Shown: positions 18,090 to 26,987, counted from the stretch's first letter. The stretch: 50,909 bases of DNA from CAYUJH01 sp964394585 (GCA_964394585.1 CAYMYI010000015.1:1-50909), one strand, 5' to 3'. Notes: a model not told the origin generated them from the letters alone. Program-made: numbers and translations.

Positions 18090-18185
18090 AAATAACTAAA
18101 AGCAGATTTTTTTAGCGAAATGATAACTTCGCCCTTACTGCAATAGTTTGAACGATATACACTCATTTTTAAATTACGGATATAC

Positions 18186-19196
18186 ATGGTGACACAAGAA
18201 AAGGAAACCAACACATTTTCGAAAGAAACGTACTTGTTCTGGTACGAAAATATGCTTTTGCTCCGCCGTTTTGAAGAAAAGGCAGGGCAGCTATATGGTC
18301 AACAAAAAATCCGTGGCTTTTGCCACTTGTACATCGGGCAAGAAGCTTGTGCTACCGGTGCTGTAACTGCACTCCGCAAAGATGATAAGTGGATTACCGC
18401 CTACCGCGACCACGGTCAGCCGCTAGCCTTAGGCACCAGTCCTAATGCTGTAATGGCAGAGCTTTATGGAAAAGCAACCGGCTGTTCGCGCGGGAAAGGA
18501 GGTTCTATGCACATGTTCGATAAAGAAGTAAACTTTATGGGGGGGCATGGTATTGTAGGCGGACAAGTTCCGCTAGGAGCAGGCATTGCCTTCGCTGAAA
18601 AATACAATAAAACGGATAACGTTTGTATCTGTTACATGGGCGATGGAGCTGTTCGCCAGGGAGCTTTTCACGAAGCACTCAATATGGCAATGACTTGGAA
18701 GCTACCCGTAATTTTTGCGATTGAAAACAACGGATATGCCATGGGAACATCTGTAAAGAGAACCTCTAACGTTACCGATTTATATAAATTAGGGTTAGCC
18801 TACGATATGCCCTCAGAGCCAGTAGATGCCATGAGTGTGGAAGCAGTCCACAATGCCGTTGCTGCTGCTGCTGAAAGAGCTCGTAAAGGAGAAGGGCCTT
18901 CACTGCTCGAATTTCGGACGTACCGCTACAAAGGGCATTCCATGTCAGATCCTGCCAAATACCGTACAAAAGAAGAACTTGCTGCTTACAAAGCCGCCGA
19001 CCCTATCGAACAGGTGAAAGCTAAAATCTTAGAACTAGAGTATGCTACCGAAGAAGAGCTGAAAGAAATCGATAAAAAAGTAAAAACGCAGGTGGCCGAT
19101 TCTGTGAAATTCGCCGAAGAATCGCCTTACCCCGATCCTTCCGAAGCCTACGAAGATGTCTACATGCAGAAAGACTACCCATACATTGAAGATTAA
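18186..19196 (+). CDS. pdhA: Pyruvate dehydrogenase E1 component, alpha subunit
   Basis: 336 aa. This is the alpha subunit of the heterotetrameric E1, which decarboxylates pyruvate with thiamine diphosphate and acetylates the E2 lipoyl group. The ThDP/Mg motif starts GDG at residues 152-154 and ends with NN at 181-182 (FAIENNGYAMGT). FCHLYIGQEACATG and YRYKGHSMSDPAKYRTKEE are characteristic of PdhA. The beta subunit and E2 genes are not adjacent: the next gene is a TPR membrane protein, after a terminator. pdhA is thus a single-gene unit here. A 2-oxoisovalerate E1 alpha is the main alternative, but length and motifs favour pyruvate. Confidence 0.95.
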   Translation: MVTQEKETNTFSKETYLFWYENMLLLRRFEEKAGQLYGQQKIRGFCHLYIGQEACATGAVTALRKDDKWITAYRDHGQPLALGTSPNAVMAELYGKATGCSRGKGGSMHMFDKEVNFMGGHGIVGGQVPLGAGIAFAEKYNKTDNVCICYMGDGAVRQGAFHEALNMAMTWKLPVIFAIENNGYAMGTSVKRTSNVTDLYKLGLAYDMPSEPVDAMSVEAVHNAVAAAAERARKGEGPSLLEFRTYRYKGHSMSDPAKYRTKEELAAYKAADPIEQVKAKILELEYATEEELKEIDKKVKTQVADSVKFAEESPYPDPSEAYEDVYMQKDYPYIED

Positions 19197-19226
19197 TCGC
19201 ACATAGCAGCATATCCATACGCTGGT

Positions 19227-19266
19227 AACCTCATTCTACTTTACATAGGGTGAGGTTTTTCTTTTT
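19227..19266 (+). terminator. Terminator after pdhA
   Basis: AACCTCA (19227-19233) pairs with TGAGGTT (19251-19257), followed by TTTCTTTTT. It lies 30 bp past the pdhA stop. Confidence 0.65.
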
Positions 19267-19315
19267 ATCGGAAAAATGGTTTTTGTAAGGCGTGTGTAAT
19301 CCAAATTAATTTCTT

Positions 19316-19323
19316 TAACTTTG
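19316..19323 (+). promoter_or_regulatory. -7 box of promoter for the TPR membrane protein gene
   Basis: TAACTTTG matches TAnnTTTG exactly and is followed by CACCC, 21 bp before the ATG at 19345. It argues against the upstream TTG at 19321 as start, since that codon lies inside the promoter. No TTG is at the standard -33 spacing; the nearest is 30 bp upstream. Confidence 0.45.
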
Positions 19324-19344
19324 CACCCTCAAAATTTTGATGAT

Positions 19345-20070
19345 ATGGCAAAGACGAAAACTAAAAAGAATAAGGAGCAACAAGCTCAACAATCTCAGGT
19401 AGAAGGCTCAACCGAAGTATTCGAAAGCCCTGAAGCCCTGCAAGAGCGTTTAAGCAAATCGCAAGAGTTTGTCAATAAAAATAAAAATGTGCTTACGGGA
19501 GTTTTCACCGTAGTGGTATTGGTAATTGGTGGTTTGTTTTTCTACCGTTGGATGGTAGATAACCAAAATAGAGAAGCACAAGAACAACTATTTCCAGCAG
19601 TATTTTATTTTGAGAAAGACTCCTTATCGCAAGCAATGCAAGGCGATGGGAACTATACGGATGGGTTTGTAGCTATCGCAGAAGAGTATAACCTTACCGA
19701 TGCGGGTAATCTAGCGAACTTCTACGCAGGTGCTACTGCCTTACAGCAAGGAGACTTTGAGGCTGCCATTGAGCATTTAAAAGGATTCAGCTCTTCAGAC
19801 TACCTTGTGCAAGCACGCGCGTATTGCCTCACAGGCGATGCATATATGGAAAAAGAAGATTATGCTTCAGCAGTAAATTTCTATCAAAAAGCTTCGAAAC
19901 ATTATCCAAATCCTCAATTTACGCCGATATACCTCTTAAAACTTGCTTTAGCACACGAACAAGCCGGTAACCCAGAAAAAGCAGCTTCAGTATATCAGCA
20001 AATTATCGATGAGTATAAAAATGAAGCCGAAGCAAACGATGCTAAGAAATATCTAGCTGCTTTACAATAA
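19345..20070 (+). CDS. Single-span membrane protein with TPR domain (YfgM-like)
   Basis: 241 aa from the ATG at 19345. A charged, Lys/Gln-rich cytoplasmic N-terminus (MAKTKTKKNKEQQAQQSQ) precedes one membrane span near residues 47-66 (VLTGVFTVVVLVIGGLFFYR). The rest is TPR-like helices (NFYAGATALQQGDFEAAIEH; CLTGDAYMEKEDYASAVNFY; LALAHEQAGNPEKAASVYQQ), predicted to face the periplasm. The layout is that of YfgM-type proteins, which work with Sec-associated periplasmic chaperones; that role is inferred from architecture only. It is a single gene with a promoter overlapping its leader and a strong hairpin behind it. Confidence 0.85.
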   Translation: MAKTKTKKNKEQQAQQSQVEGSTEVFESPEALQERLSKSQEFVNKNKNVLTGVFTVVVLVIGGLFFYRWMVDNQNREAQEQLFPAVFYFEKDSLSQAMQGDGNYTDGFVAIAEEYNLTDAGNLANFYAGATALQQGDFEAAIEHLKGFSSSDYLVQARAYCLTGDAYMEKEDYASAVNFYQKASKHYPNPQFTPIYLLKLALAHEQAGNPEKAASVYQQIIDEYKNEAEANDAKKYLAALQ

Positions 20071-20089
20071 AAATTAGTACTTAGCTTTT

Positions 20090-20130
20090 AACAAAGCCTT
20101 CGGCATAACTGCTGAAGGCTTTGTTGGTTT
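20090..20130 (+). terminator. Terminator hairpin after the TPR membrane protein gene
   Basis: AACAAAGCCTTC (20090-20101) pairs perfectly with GAAGGCTTTGTT (20114-20125) across a 12-base loop. The T tract after it is weak (GGTTT). It lies 20 bp after the stop codon. Confidence 0.65.
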
Positions 20131-20575
20131 AAGCCCTTTGCTATGGTCCACTTATCATCAATTATATGCTAAGATTTATGTGATTTGAGGATTTCCTTCA
20201 AGTTTTTTCAAGGATTTGCCAGAACCTAACTTTTCCAAATCAATTAGTTTCGAGGATACAATTCTACAGAAACTCTTACACGATTTCAGTTTTTTTACTT
20301 GTATACCTGAGAGACCTCTCAACAGCTTGAACTTGCGCTTAGTATCTCATAATATTCTACGTAAGCTATATTTTAAAAGCTGAACTACGCAGAGAGCATG
20401 ATAAATTTTTAAACAGCACTTTTTTGTAAAACTTTTTGATGAAAGATACGTAATCGCAAGATTTTTGCTAATGAATGTAAAGGAAATTTACCGCTATAAT
20501 AACTACACACTATCATCTACAATAAACCAAACAAATTCTCCCACTAGCCACTGTTTACTCATCACCAAATAGTCT
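20131..20575. other. Gene-free AT-rich interval upstream of the SanA-like gene
   Basis: 445 bp with no ORF with plausible coding character on either strand, no tRNA signature and no TAnnTTTG promoter box before the next gene that I could find. A few small inverted repeats occur (for example GAGAGACCTCTC near 20310). It could be decayed DNA, a long leader or an unrecognised RNA gene. I can support nothing specific. Confidence 0.4.
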
Positions 20576-21229
20576 GTGAAACTCCTCAAAAAATTACCCT
20601 CGCAAAAGGTAAAGAAACTGATAGGATTTGCCTTCATTGCCGGATGCATTGCCCTTACTGCTAGTTATTGGGCAATCGAAACGCTATCACACAAATATAC
20701 TTTTCAAGAAGTGGAGCAACTGCCTGACAAAAAGGTAGGATTACTACTGGGTACCAGTAAACGTTTGCGTAGCGGTGCCCCTAACCCCTACTTCTATCAT
20801 CGTATTGATGCTGCAGTACAACTGTATAAAGCCGGTAAAGTGAAATATATTTTGGTAAGTGGTGATAATGGTTCGAAATACTACAATGAACCCCGCGATA
20901 TGCAACAAGCACTGCTTGCCCGCGGCGTTCCGCAAGAAGCTATTTACCTCGATTTTGCCGGTTTCCGTACGCTCGATTCCGTGATTCGCTGTAAAGAAAT
21001 TTTCGGTCAGTCTGATATTACTATCATTTCTCAAGGATTCCATAACAAACGCGCAATTTTCATCTCAAGAGCGCTGGGAATCAATGCGGTTGGCTACAAC
21101 GCTAAAGATGTGAAACAGAATACTAAAGTTGCCATGCGCGAAATACTAGCGCGCGTAAAGGCACTTCTCGACCTCTACATCTTAGGAACGCAACCTCGGT
21201 TTTTGGGCGAAGCCATCCAAATTGGATAA
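20576..21229 (+). CDS. SanA/YdcF-like membrane-anchored DUF218 protein
   Basis: 217 aa with a GTG start at 20576; the preceding in-frame codons include a TAG at 20570, so no earlier start exists. An N-terminal membrane anchor (LIGFAFIAGCIALTASYWAI, about 15-35) precedes a DUF218 domain. Motifs are VGLLLGTSKRLRSGAPNPYF, ILVSGDNGSKYYNEPRDMQQ, LDFAGFRTLDSVIRCKEIFG and ITIISQGFHNKRAIFISRAL. This matches the SanA (vancomycin exclusion at high temperature) branch rather than plain YdcF. The proteins affect envelope barrier function, but their biochemical activity is unclear. It stands next to an acyltransferase of the same strand, 89 bp apart. Confidence 0.88.
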   Translation: MKLLKKLPSQKVKKLIGFAFIAGCIALTASYWAIETLSHKYTFQEVEQLPDKKVGLLLGTSKRLRSGAPNPYFYHRIDAAVQLYKAGKVKYILVSGDNGSKYYNEPRDMQQALLARGVPQEAIYLDFAGFRTLDSVIRCKEIFGQSDITIISQGFHNKRAIFISRALGINAVGYNAKDVKQNTKVAMREILARVKALLDLYILGTQPRFLGEAIQIG

Positions 21230-21318
21230 GCAATTCACCAAGGCTATGCATTAATGGGAGAATCCTCCTATATTTATTCCTGTGTGCATTGAATAAATAA
21301 CGGAAATCCTTTTATGCT

Positions 21319-22497
21319 ATGCGAGCTCCAAAAATGCAAAATCCTACTGCAACGCTAGGCGAACTATCCGACCCCCAAGAAGATGAACGTGTAAAAGCGA
21401 ATGAATCCATCCTGTATGAGTACTTTCGGAAAGATTTAGTCTACGAGATTAACCACATGTTCGACATTTTAGACGACAACTACTTCCGCTCGAAGTTTGT
21501 AGGGTTCGATCATTTCCCTGAGCGAAATATCCCCGAAAAGCCGCTCATTGTCATTAGCAATCATTCAGGGATGGCATTTCCATGGGATGGGATGATTTTC
21601 GCTTCACGCTTTTTTAAGCGAGAGAACTATGGTCCTAATGCCGTACGCCCGCTCATCGCTCCGATGCTTACACAAACTGTACTGATGAACCCTTTCATGA
21701 TTCCGAATATTTGGAAAACAGTCGGTGCAATCGATGCTTCATCTCTCAACTTCGAAACGATGATGCGCCAACACGAATACAACATTCTGATTTATCCTGA
21801 GGGAGTCCCCGGTATAGGCAAAGGGTTTAACAACCGGTATCAATTACAACGCTTTGCCACCTCGTACCTCCGAATGAGTTTAAAACATAAAACAGATGTC
21901 ATTCCGTTTTATACCATCAACGGTGAGTTTGTCAATCCATACTCATACAAAGCCGAGTGGCTGAATAAGCTCGTGAGCAAAATAGGTATCCCGTTTTTAC
22001 CCATTGCTTTCCATACCCTGCTAATTTTAGTGCAGCCTTGGCTATTTTACTATGCCTTGCCTGCACGCCTAACCTACGTGTTGGGGAAGAGAATTAGCCC
22101 CTACAAAATGATTAATAAGCCTTTTGAGGAAATCACACTGCAAGAACTCCATGAGCTTAACGAGAAAATCCGTATAGCTATGCAAGCAGAGATTGACCAA
22201 GCCGTTGCCGAATACGGACAGAAGCCTTACCAATGGAAAAGTTTCTTCAAAAATTTCGGTAAGAAAATGAAACTCTTCCCTTTTTTCTTGCCTTTTGGCT
22301 GGCCGTTACTATTTGCCGAGTTTGAACGCAAGAAACTCAAAGGAAAAAATGATGGGAAACCATTTACAATTAGCTATAAGGTGTTTTTTAAGGCACTCTT
22401 GCGCAACCCCATCATCATCTGCTACTTCTTACCCATTATCGGGTGGGTTCCTCTTTTGATAAAAGGATATAATAAAAAGGCATTACACAAAAAGTAA
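21319..22497 (+). CDS. Lysophospholipid acyltransferase family protein (PlsC/MGAT-like)
   Basis: 392 aa. The acyltransferase signature is present in the form NHSGMAFPWDG (about residue 80), with the histidine of the HX4D-type motif and a longer gap to the Asp. IYPEGVPGIGKGFNNRYQLQ matches the second conserved block. This variant is seen in the monoacylglycerol-acyltransferase-like branch of the family. Hydrophobic stretches in the middle and C-terminus (FLPIAFHTLLILVQPWLFYY; IIICYFLPIIGWVPLLI) suggest membrane association. It probably acylates a glycerolipid at the inner membrane; the exact substrate is unknown. It converges with the serine hydrolase gene, with 2 bp between stops. Confidence 0.87.
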   Translation: MRAPKMQNPTATLGELSDPQEDERVKANESILYEYFRKDLVYEINHMFDILDDNYFRSKFVGFDHFPERNIPEKPLIVISNHSGMAFPWDGMIFASRFFKRENYGPNAVRPLIAPMLTQTVLMNPFMIPNIWKTVGAIDASSLNFETMMRQHEYNILIYPEGVPGIGKGFNNRYQLQRFATSYLRMSLKHKTDVIPFYTINGEFVNPYSYKAEWLNKLVSKIGIPFLPIAFHTLLILVQPWLFYYALPARLTYVLGKRISPYKMINKPFEEITLQELHELNEKIRIAMQAEIDQAVAEYGQKPYQWKSFFKNFGKKMKLFPFFLPFGWPLLFAEFERKKLKGKNDGKPFTISYKVFFKALLRNPIIICYFLPIIGWVPLLIKGYNKKALHKK

Positions 22498-22499
22498 CC

Positions 22500-23846
22500 C
22501 TACTGAATGGCTTTAATGATTGCCCCAAACGATTTGTTGAAATCGAAATCGGGTTCTTCGGCAAGCCCGAACCGCACAATTACTAAATCTTTAGAAGGAG
22601 TGATGGAAACTTGTTGCCCCTGAAAACCATTTGCCGAAAAATTATCGCGAGGAACATCGGGCATCATTCCACCGGAATTTAGCCAAAAATGTCCACCGTA
22701 TTTCCCTGCAGCATTGGGTGCCGGCTCGCGTACGTAGTTAGCCCACTCTTTGCCGAAAATCTGTTCGCCGTTCCAGTTACCTTCATGCAGGTACAGCAAC
22801 CCAAACTTAGCCCAATCGCGTGCAGTACCCCAACAGTAAGAAGAACCGATAAAATTTCCACTCATATCGGTTTCGAGCACAAAACTGTGCATCCCAATGC
22901 GATCAATCAGGGCCTGGTAGGGGAAATCGAGATACGCCTGATGTGTGTTAAACTGCTTGCGCAAAATTCCTGATAGTAGATTGGTAGTTCCCGAAGAATA
23001 ATTCCAATGTTCATTAGGAGGATATTGCGCTTCTTTTAGAGCTTGGGGTTGGGTTACATCCTCTGCTAAAAAGAGCATTTTGGTAACATCGGAAAGCGTT
23101 CCATAGTCTTCGTCCCACGCCAAACCGCTATTCATTTGTAAAAGATTATGTGTAGTGATGTTCTTTCGGGCATCGTCTTGCCATTCGGGGACTGGTGCCG
23201 GTTCGTAAATATCAATCTTTCCTTGTGTCTGTAAAATTCCGAAACATGTAGCTAACACACTCTTGGTCATCGACCAACCTAAGAAAAGGGAGTTCTTGTC
23301 GAATCCTTCAGCATACTTTTCCGCAACGATGTGGTCTTTGTAAATCACTAACACTGCTCTTGTTTTCTGTACCTCAGGGCGATCAAACGTAGCATCTACG
23401 GCTTGGTTCAGCTGCGCATAGTCGATGTTGGCAAAAGAGGTGTCGCGCTGAGGCAACTCGCCATACGGATACGGTAAATTCGTAGGCATACGCATTCGCC
23501 TAGGTTTTTCGTACGTTGCGTTTTGGTCGAATGTATCGTTAATGAGGGTGCATCCCAAACCTTCTCGATAAATCGCAGTGCGCTTCATCAACCCAAAAAC
23601 ACTGGCACTTGCCGAGTTTTCCGCCTTGTTCACCGAAGCGCTTGCCAAATCCACCGGCGAAAAATTATTATCGTGCGATTGGGTAAAGTCTTCGCTACGT
23701 TGCCCAATAAATACTGACGATGCCAGGTTTTTCGCTGCATACCCCGTAAGGATATTCAACATGCCGTAGTTCATGTAGAGGATAACGGAAGCACTTACAA
23801 CTAGTAGAGCTATTACAATAAGTAAAACGTTTCTTATGGCTTTCAT
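22500..23846 (-). CDS. Membrane-anchored serine hydrolase of the beta-lactamase class C / esterase family
   Basis: 448 aa from the ATG at 23846; a TTG seven codons upstream overlaps the -7 box and is unlikely. One N-terminal membrane span (VLLIVIALLVVSASVILYM) anchors a periplasmic domain. The catalytic signature is SMTKS (Ser-x-x-Lys) and YSSGT (Tyr-x-Ser), with a GGHFWLNSGG motif towards the end. The family includes esterases, 6-aminohexanoate-dimer hydrolases and D-Ala-D-Ala peptidase-like enzymes (PF00144), so the substrate cannot be assigned. A TATTTTTG box on the minus strand (23872-23865) is a candidate -7 element 19 bp before the ATG. Confidence 0.9.
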   Translation of the reverse strand: MKAIRNVLLIVIALLVVSASVILYMNYGMLNILTGYAAKNLASSVFIGQRSEDFTQSHDNNFSPVDLASASVNKAENSASASVFGLMKRTAIYREGLGCTLINDTFDQNATYEKPRRMRMPTNLPYPYGELPQRDTSFANIDYAQLNQAVDATFDRPEVQKTRAVLVIYKDHIVAEKYAEGFDKNSLFLGWSMTKSVLATCFGILQTQGKIDIYEPAPVPEWQDDARKNITTHNLLQMNSGLAWDEDYGTLSDVTKMLFLAEDVTQPQALKEAQYPPNEHWNYSSGTTNLLSGILRKQFNTHQAYLDFPYQALIDRIGMHSFVLETDMSGNFIGSSYCWGTARDWAKFGLLYLHEGNWNGEQIFGKEWANYVREPAPNAAGKYGGHFWLNSGGMMPDVPRDNFSANGFQGQQVSITPSKDLVIVRFGLAEEPDFDFNKSFGAIIKAIQ

Positions 23847-23864
23847 AGATGGGTAGGTTTTCCT

Positions 23865-23872
23865 CAAAAATA
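23865..23872 (-). promoter_or_regulatory. Candidate -7 box for the serine hydrolase gene
   Basis: TATTTTTG on the minus strand fits TAnnTTTG and lies 19 bp before the ATG at 23846. No TTG lies at the usual -33 spacing. Confidence 0.35.
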
Positions 23873-23938
23873 GGCATCTTTAAGAAGGAAAAAATCAGAT
23901 TCATTGTAAATTCATCATCAAACAAACTTATTTGACTT

Positions 23939-24970
23939 TTGGAAACGATAGACTTACGAAGTGATACGGTAACACAGCCTACCGAAGCAATGCGCCATGC
24001 GATGATGCAGGCTCCTCTTGGCGACGACGTCCTCGAAAACGATCCGAGCGTTCGAGCCTTAGAAGAATATGCCGCTCATTTGTTTGGAATGGAAGCCGCG
24101 CTGTTTTGCCCTTCCGGCACTATGACCAACCAAATTGCACTCAAAATCCACACGCAACCACAAGACCAAGTAATCTGCGACCACCTTTCCCATATTTATT
24201 GGTACGAAGGGGGCGGTCCCGCCTTCCACTCACAGGTTTCGTTGCGGTGCTTACAAGGCGACCGAGGGAGACTTTCTGCTGAACAAGTGCAGGCAAACAT
24301 CAACCCCGACGATTATCATTTTCCGATAACACGCCTAGTTTCGTTGGAAAATACAGCTAACAAGGCGGGTGGGAGTTATTATCACCTTAGTGAAATTCGA
24401 CAAATACGCAAAGTATGCGACACCCATGGGCTTGCCCTGCACTTAGATGGCGCACGCTTGTTCAATGCTCTAGCCGAAACCGGTGATACTCCCAAAGCCT
24501 ATGGCGAAGTGTTCGATACCATTTCCATTTGCCTTTCCAAAGGCTTGGGGGCGCCGGTAGGTTCGCTCTTGCTTTCATCTTCGGCGGCTTTGCATAAGTA
24601 TGCCAGAAGGGTACGTAAAGTAATGGGTGGCGGTATGCGTCAATCGGGGTTTTTAGCGGCAGCGGGGCTATATGCTTTGCAACACCATGTAGGGCGGCTC
24701 AAGGAAGACCATGCACGCGCCAAACGTCTCGAAGCAATTTTACTGGAATGTGCCTTTGTTGCCGAGGTAATCCCTGTAGAAACGAATATTGTGGTGTTTC
24801 GGCTCGCTACGCCATGGAATGCCAGCACTTTTCTCGAACAGCTCAAAACGCTGGGTATTCTTGCCGTACCTTTCGGGGAAGATTTGGTTCGGTTTACCAC
24901 TCACCTCGATATTTCCGAACAAATGATCGACGAAGTAGCCCTTCGGTTACGGCAAATCCCCACGAAGTAG
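23939..24970 (+). CDS. ltaE: Low-specificity L-threonine aldolase
   Basis: 343 aa, PLP-dependent, cleaving L-threonine or allo-threonine to glycine and acetaldehyde. The start is a TTG at 23939: the conserved family N-terminus IDLRSDTVTQPT follows three codons later and no ATG fits. Conserved blocks are AALFCPSGTMTNQIAL, SLENTANKAGG, LHLDGARLFNA and the PLP-lysine motif SICLSKGLGAPVGSLL, then RKVMGGGMRQSGFLAAAGLY. It aligns throughout with E. coli LtaE (333 aa) as I recall it. It diverges from the serine hydrolase gene and converges with the DUF1569 gene with 2 bp between. Confidence 0.95.
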   Translation: METIDLRSDTVTQPTEAMRHAMMQAPLGDDVLENDPSVRALEEYAAHLFGMEAALFCPSGTMTNQIALKIHTQPQDQVICDHLSHIYWYEGGGPAFHSQVSLRCLQGDRGRLSAEQVQANINPDDYHFPITRLVSLENTANKAGGSYYHLSEIRQIRKVCDTHGLALHLDGARLFNALAETGDTPKAYGEVFDTISICLSKGLGAPVGSLLLSSSAALHKYARRVRKVMGGGMRQSGFLAAAGLYALQHHVGRLKEDHARAKRLEAILLECAFVAEVIPVETNIVVFRLATPWNASTFLEQLKTLGILAVPFGEDLVRFTTHLDISEQMIDEVALRLRQIPTK

Positions 24971-24972
24971 CC

Positions 24973-25431
24973 TTATGGTTTTAAAATATCGCGGATAATT
25001 TTTAAATGATGATGCGTATGAATTGCTAAAAACAGTAGGCTATCGGAATAATCAAGATGCCCAAAGTATGGGTGATCAAAATAAGCACCTTGCGGAGCTT
25101 GCACTAATAATTCTTCTAATGCTTGGTGAGTTTTTGCCGATAAGGTCTGTAATTCTGCCTCGGTAATTTGCTCAGGAGGAAATGTCGACCTTGGGGCTTT
25201 TCCAACCCCTCTTGCAAACCCTTTTCTAAGTTTGACATACTGCCACGATACACTAAAGGCAGGTTGGAATGCATCCGGGGTAGCATTCATCAACTGCTTG
25301 CAAATGCTTCGTACTACGCGCAACGAATGTCCAATATGCCACCCTACAGTTACTTCAGAGACTGCTGCATTTTTTTCCGCATAGTGAGGAATATATGCGT
25401 CAAGTTCTGCCAATTTTTGTGTAATATCCAT
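24973..25431 (-). CDS. DUF1569/DinB-like four-helix protein
   Basis: 152 aa from the ATG at 25431. It has the histidine pattern of the DinB/YfiT superfamily: GWHIGHSLRVV (about 31-41), HPYFGHLDYSD and a terminal HTHHHLKIIRDIL. The last motif corresponds to the third metal-binding histidine. DinB-like proteins are metal-binding four-helix bundles, many acting as thiol-dependent transferases, but the DUF1569 branch has no assigned reaction. The protein is cytoplasmic, with no signal. It converges tightly on the threonine aldolase gene. Confidence 0.8.
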   Translation of the reverse strand: MDITQKLAELDAYIPHYAEKNAAVSEVTVGWHIGHSLRVVRSICKQLMNATPDAFQPAFSVSWQYVKLRKGFARGVGKAPRSTFPPEQITEAELQTLSAKTHQALEELLVQAPQGAYFDHPYFGHLDYSDSLLFLAIHTHHHLKIIRDILKP

Positions 25432-25508
25432 TGGCTTAAGTTAGATGTTTTAAGCATGGTAAACAAAAGCAATTATATGGCACCACACAGCTTCTTGGTT
25501 TTTAAATG

Positions 25509-25516
25509 TAGCTTTG
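25509..25516 (+). promoter_or_regulatory. Candidate -7 box for the PAP2-like gene
   Basis: TAGCTTTG matches TAnnTTTG and is 30 bp before the TTG start at 25547. No -33 TTG at 17-23 bp is seen. Its position supports the TTG start. Confidence 0.35.
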
Positions 25517-25546
25517 TAAAAAGTATCGTTTTAGCTAAAGAAAATA

Positions 25547-26176
25547 TTGGGAAAACGCACTGCACATATCATTTCTATACTACTACACCCCATGTGGGTA
25601 CCGTTGCTTAGTACTGTAGCTGTTTTTTATTATTGCCCCTTTTTAGTGTTACCCTACGCTCCTTCCAAATACTATTTGTTTTTACTAATCGGGTTATTTA
25701 CTGCCGTTGGCCCTATGGGGAGTGCCTTTATTTTGCATCGCTCGGGTTATATTTCCAGTATTCGGATGCCCGAACGGAGCGATCGGCCTGTACCCTTAGC
25801 CATTGCTACCGCCTACCATTGTGTGCTTACTTATTTTTTGATTACCGAGATGGGCGGTTCCATGCTAGTGAGCGCCTTAATTCTAAGTATAAGTCTTGCA
25901 CTCACCATTCTTACGTTTATCAGTACATACTGGAAAATAAGCATTCATGCTGCGGCTTTTAGTGGAGCAGTAGGCTTTTTTCTTAGTTTGCGGATTGCCT
26001 TCCCCGAATATCCGTTGGTGTACCCTCTAACCATCGCTATCTTATGTTGCGGTGCTGTGATTTCAGCGCGTCTGAGCTTAGGTGCACACACAGCCCAAGA
26101 AACTACCAGCGGCTTTATCGTTGGCTTTTTCACCTGCTTCATCGTGAATATGAGCTATGTATGGCTTGCCTACTAG
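25547..26176 (+). CDS. Divergent PAP2-superfamily membrane protein
   Basis: 209 aa, probably starting at the TTG at 25547; an in-frame stop lies 15 bp upstream and the next ATG would remove the first helix edge. About six hydrophobic segments are present. The phosphatase signatures are recognisable but altered. RMPERSDRP fits the K-x6-RP motif with Arg for Lys. SIHAAAFSG stands where PSGH is expected, keeping the His. ARLSLGAHTAQE fits SR-x5-H-x3-D with Glu for the last Asp. The family dephosphorylates lipid phosphates such as undecaprenyl pyrophosphate or phosphatidate. Activity is plausible because both histidines remain, but it is not certain. Confidence 0.7.
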   Translation: MGKRTAHIISILLHPMWVPLLSTVAVFYYCPFLVLPYAPSKYYLFLLIGLFTAVGPMGSAFILHRSGYISSIRMPERSDRPVPLAIATAYHCVLTYFLITEMGGSMLVSALILSISLALTILTFISTYWKISIHAAAFSGAVGFFLSLRIAFPEYPLVYPLTIAILCCGAVISARLSLGAHTAQETTSGFIVGFFTCFIVNMSYVWLAY

Positions 26177-26181
26177 CCAAT

Positions 26182-26952
26182 TTATTTCTGCAAGATGCAG
26201 AATAAATCAAACGCTTTATCGGCATGAGCGGTGAGGGAATAATCGGCAGTGGTGATGCCTGAAACTAGCGTATCGTTCCCATTCATCAACGACTTTCGGT
26301 TTAGCCGATTGAGTAAATCGTAGGGGATTTGCAATACAGCACGAGGCAATCGGTACTGTAGGTTGAATATATCAAACCGAGTGATTTTGCGTACCGATTC
26401 CTTGTTGCGCTCATAATATTCCATCACAGGTTCTGAGCCGGTAACCCCTTCAATTTCTACGGAATTGAAATATTTACTGCATAATTTATACAACTCATCT
26501 ACGGTGTATTCCCGAATGTGCCACGGGTTACGAGTAAGCGAAAGTTTGATATTTGGCGTGGTAATAATCGCTTTCCCTCCCGGTTTTAATACTCGATAAA
26601 TTTCTTTTAAGAAGAGGTGGTCGTCGGGAATGTGCTCAATTACCTGGAAGGAAATCACCCAATCGAAAGCGTTATCGGCGATGCCTTGCAACGGGGGAAT
26701 ATGCTGTGCTTTAAATGTTGCATTCGGGTACTTTTTCTGCAAATGGTTGAGTAGTGCTTCGTTTTTATCGATTGCGGTGTAGCGCTCGCTGTAGGAGAGT
26801 ACCGTTTCAAGCCCCCGTCCTGCCCCACAGCCTATTTCAAGCACGTTGCCAGAGAGGTACTCAGCGGCTTTTAAGTAGGCAAATAGCAGCCGCTGATGGA
26901 TTACATTATCGCTCGTTTCCTCATGTGAGGTGATTTCTGTAGTACTAAACAT
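26182..26952 (-). CDS. Class I SAM-dependent methyltransferase
   Basis: 256 aa. The SAM-binding motif I is NVLEIGCGAGRGLETVL (about 35-51), followed by the acidic strand end TAIDKNEALL. FDWVISFQVIEHIPDDHLFL and LKPGGKAIITTPNIKLS are the later motifs of the UbiE/Methyltransf_11 type. The C-terminal third (residues about 165-256) is extra and may hold the substrate. It lies 35 bp downstream of the 2OG-Fe(II) oxygenase gene on the same strand, so the two are probably co-transcribed and may modify the same target. A small molecule, glycan or lipid cannot be told apart from sequence. The nearby convergent gene is PAP2-like. Confidence 0.9.
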   Translation of the reverse strand: MFSTTEITSHEETSDNVIHQRLLFAYLKAAEYLSGNVLEIGCGAGRGLETVLSYSERYTAIDKNEALLNHLQKKYPNATFKAQHIPPLQGIADNAFDWVISFQVIEHIPDDHLFLKEIYRVLKPGGKAIITTPNIKLSLTRNPWHIREYTVDELYKLCSKYFNSVEIEGVTGSEPVMEYYERNKESVRKITRFDIFNLQYRLPRAVLQIPYDLLNRLNRKSLMNGNDTLVSGITTADYSLTAHADKAFDLFCILQK

Positions 26953-26987
26953 GATAGTTCATCTTAGAAGTTTTCTCAGAAGACACA

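Noticed and set aside
26180..26207. Hairpin ATTTATTTCTGCA / TGCAGAATAAAT at the end of the PAP2-like and methyltransferase genes
   Set aside because: Stem is present but no T run follows on either strand, and most of it is methyltransferase coding sequence. Not called as a terminator.
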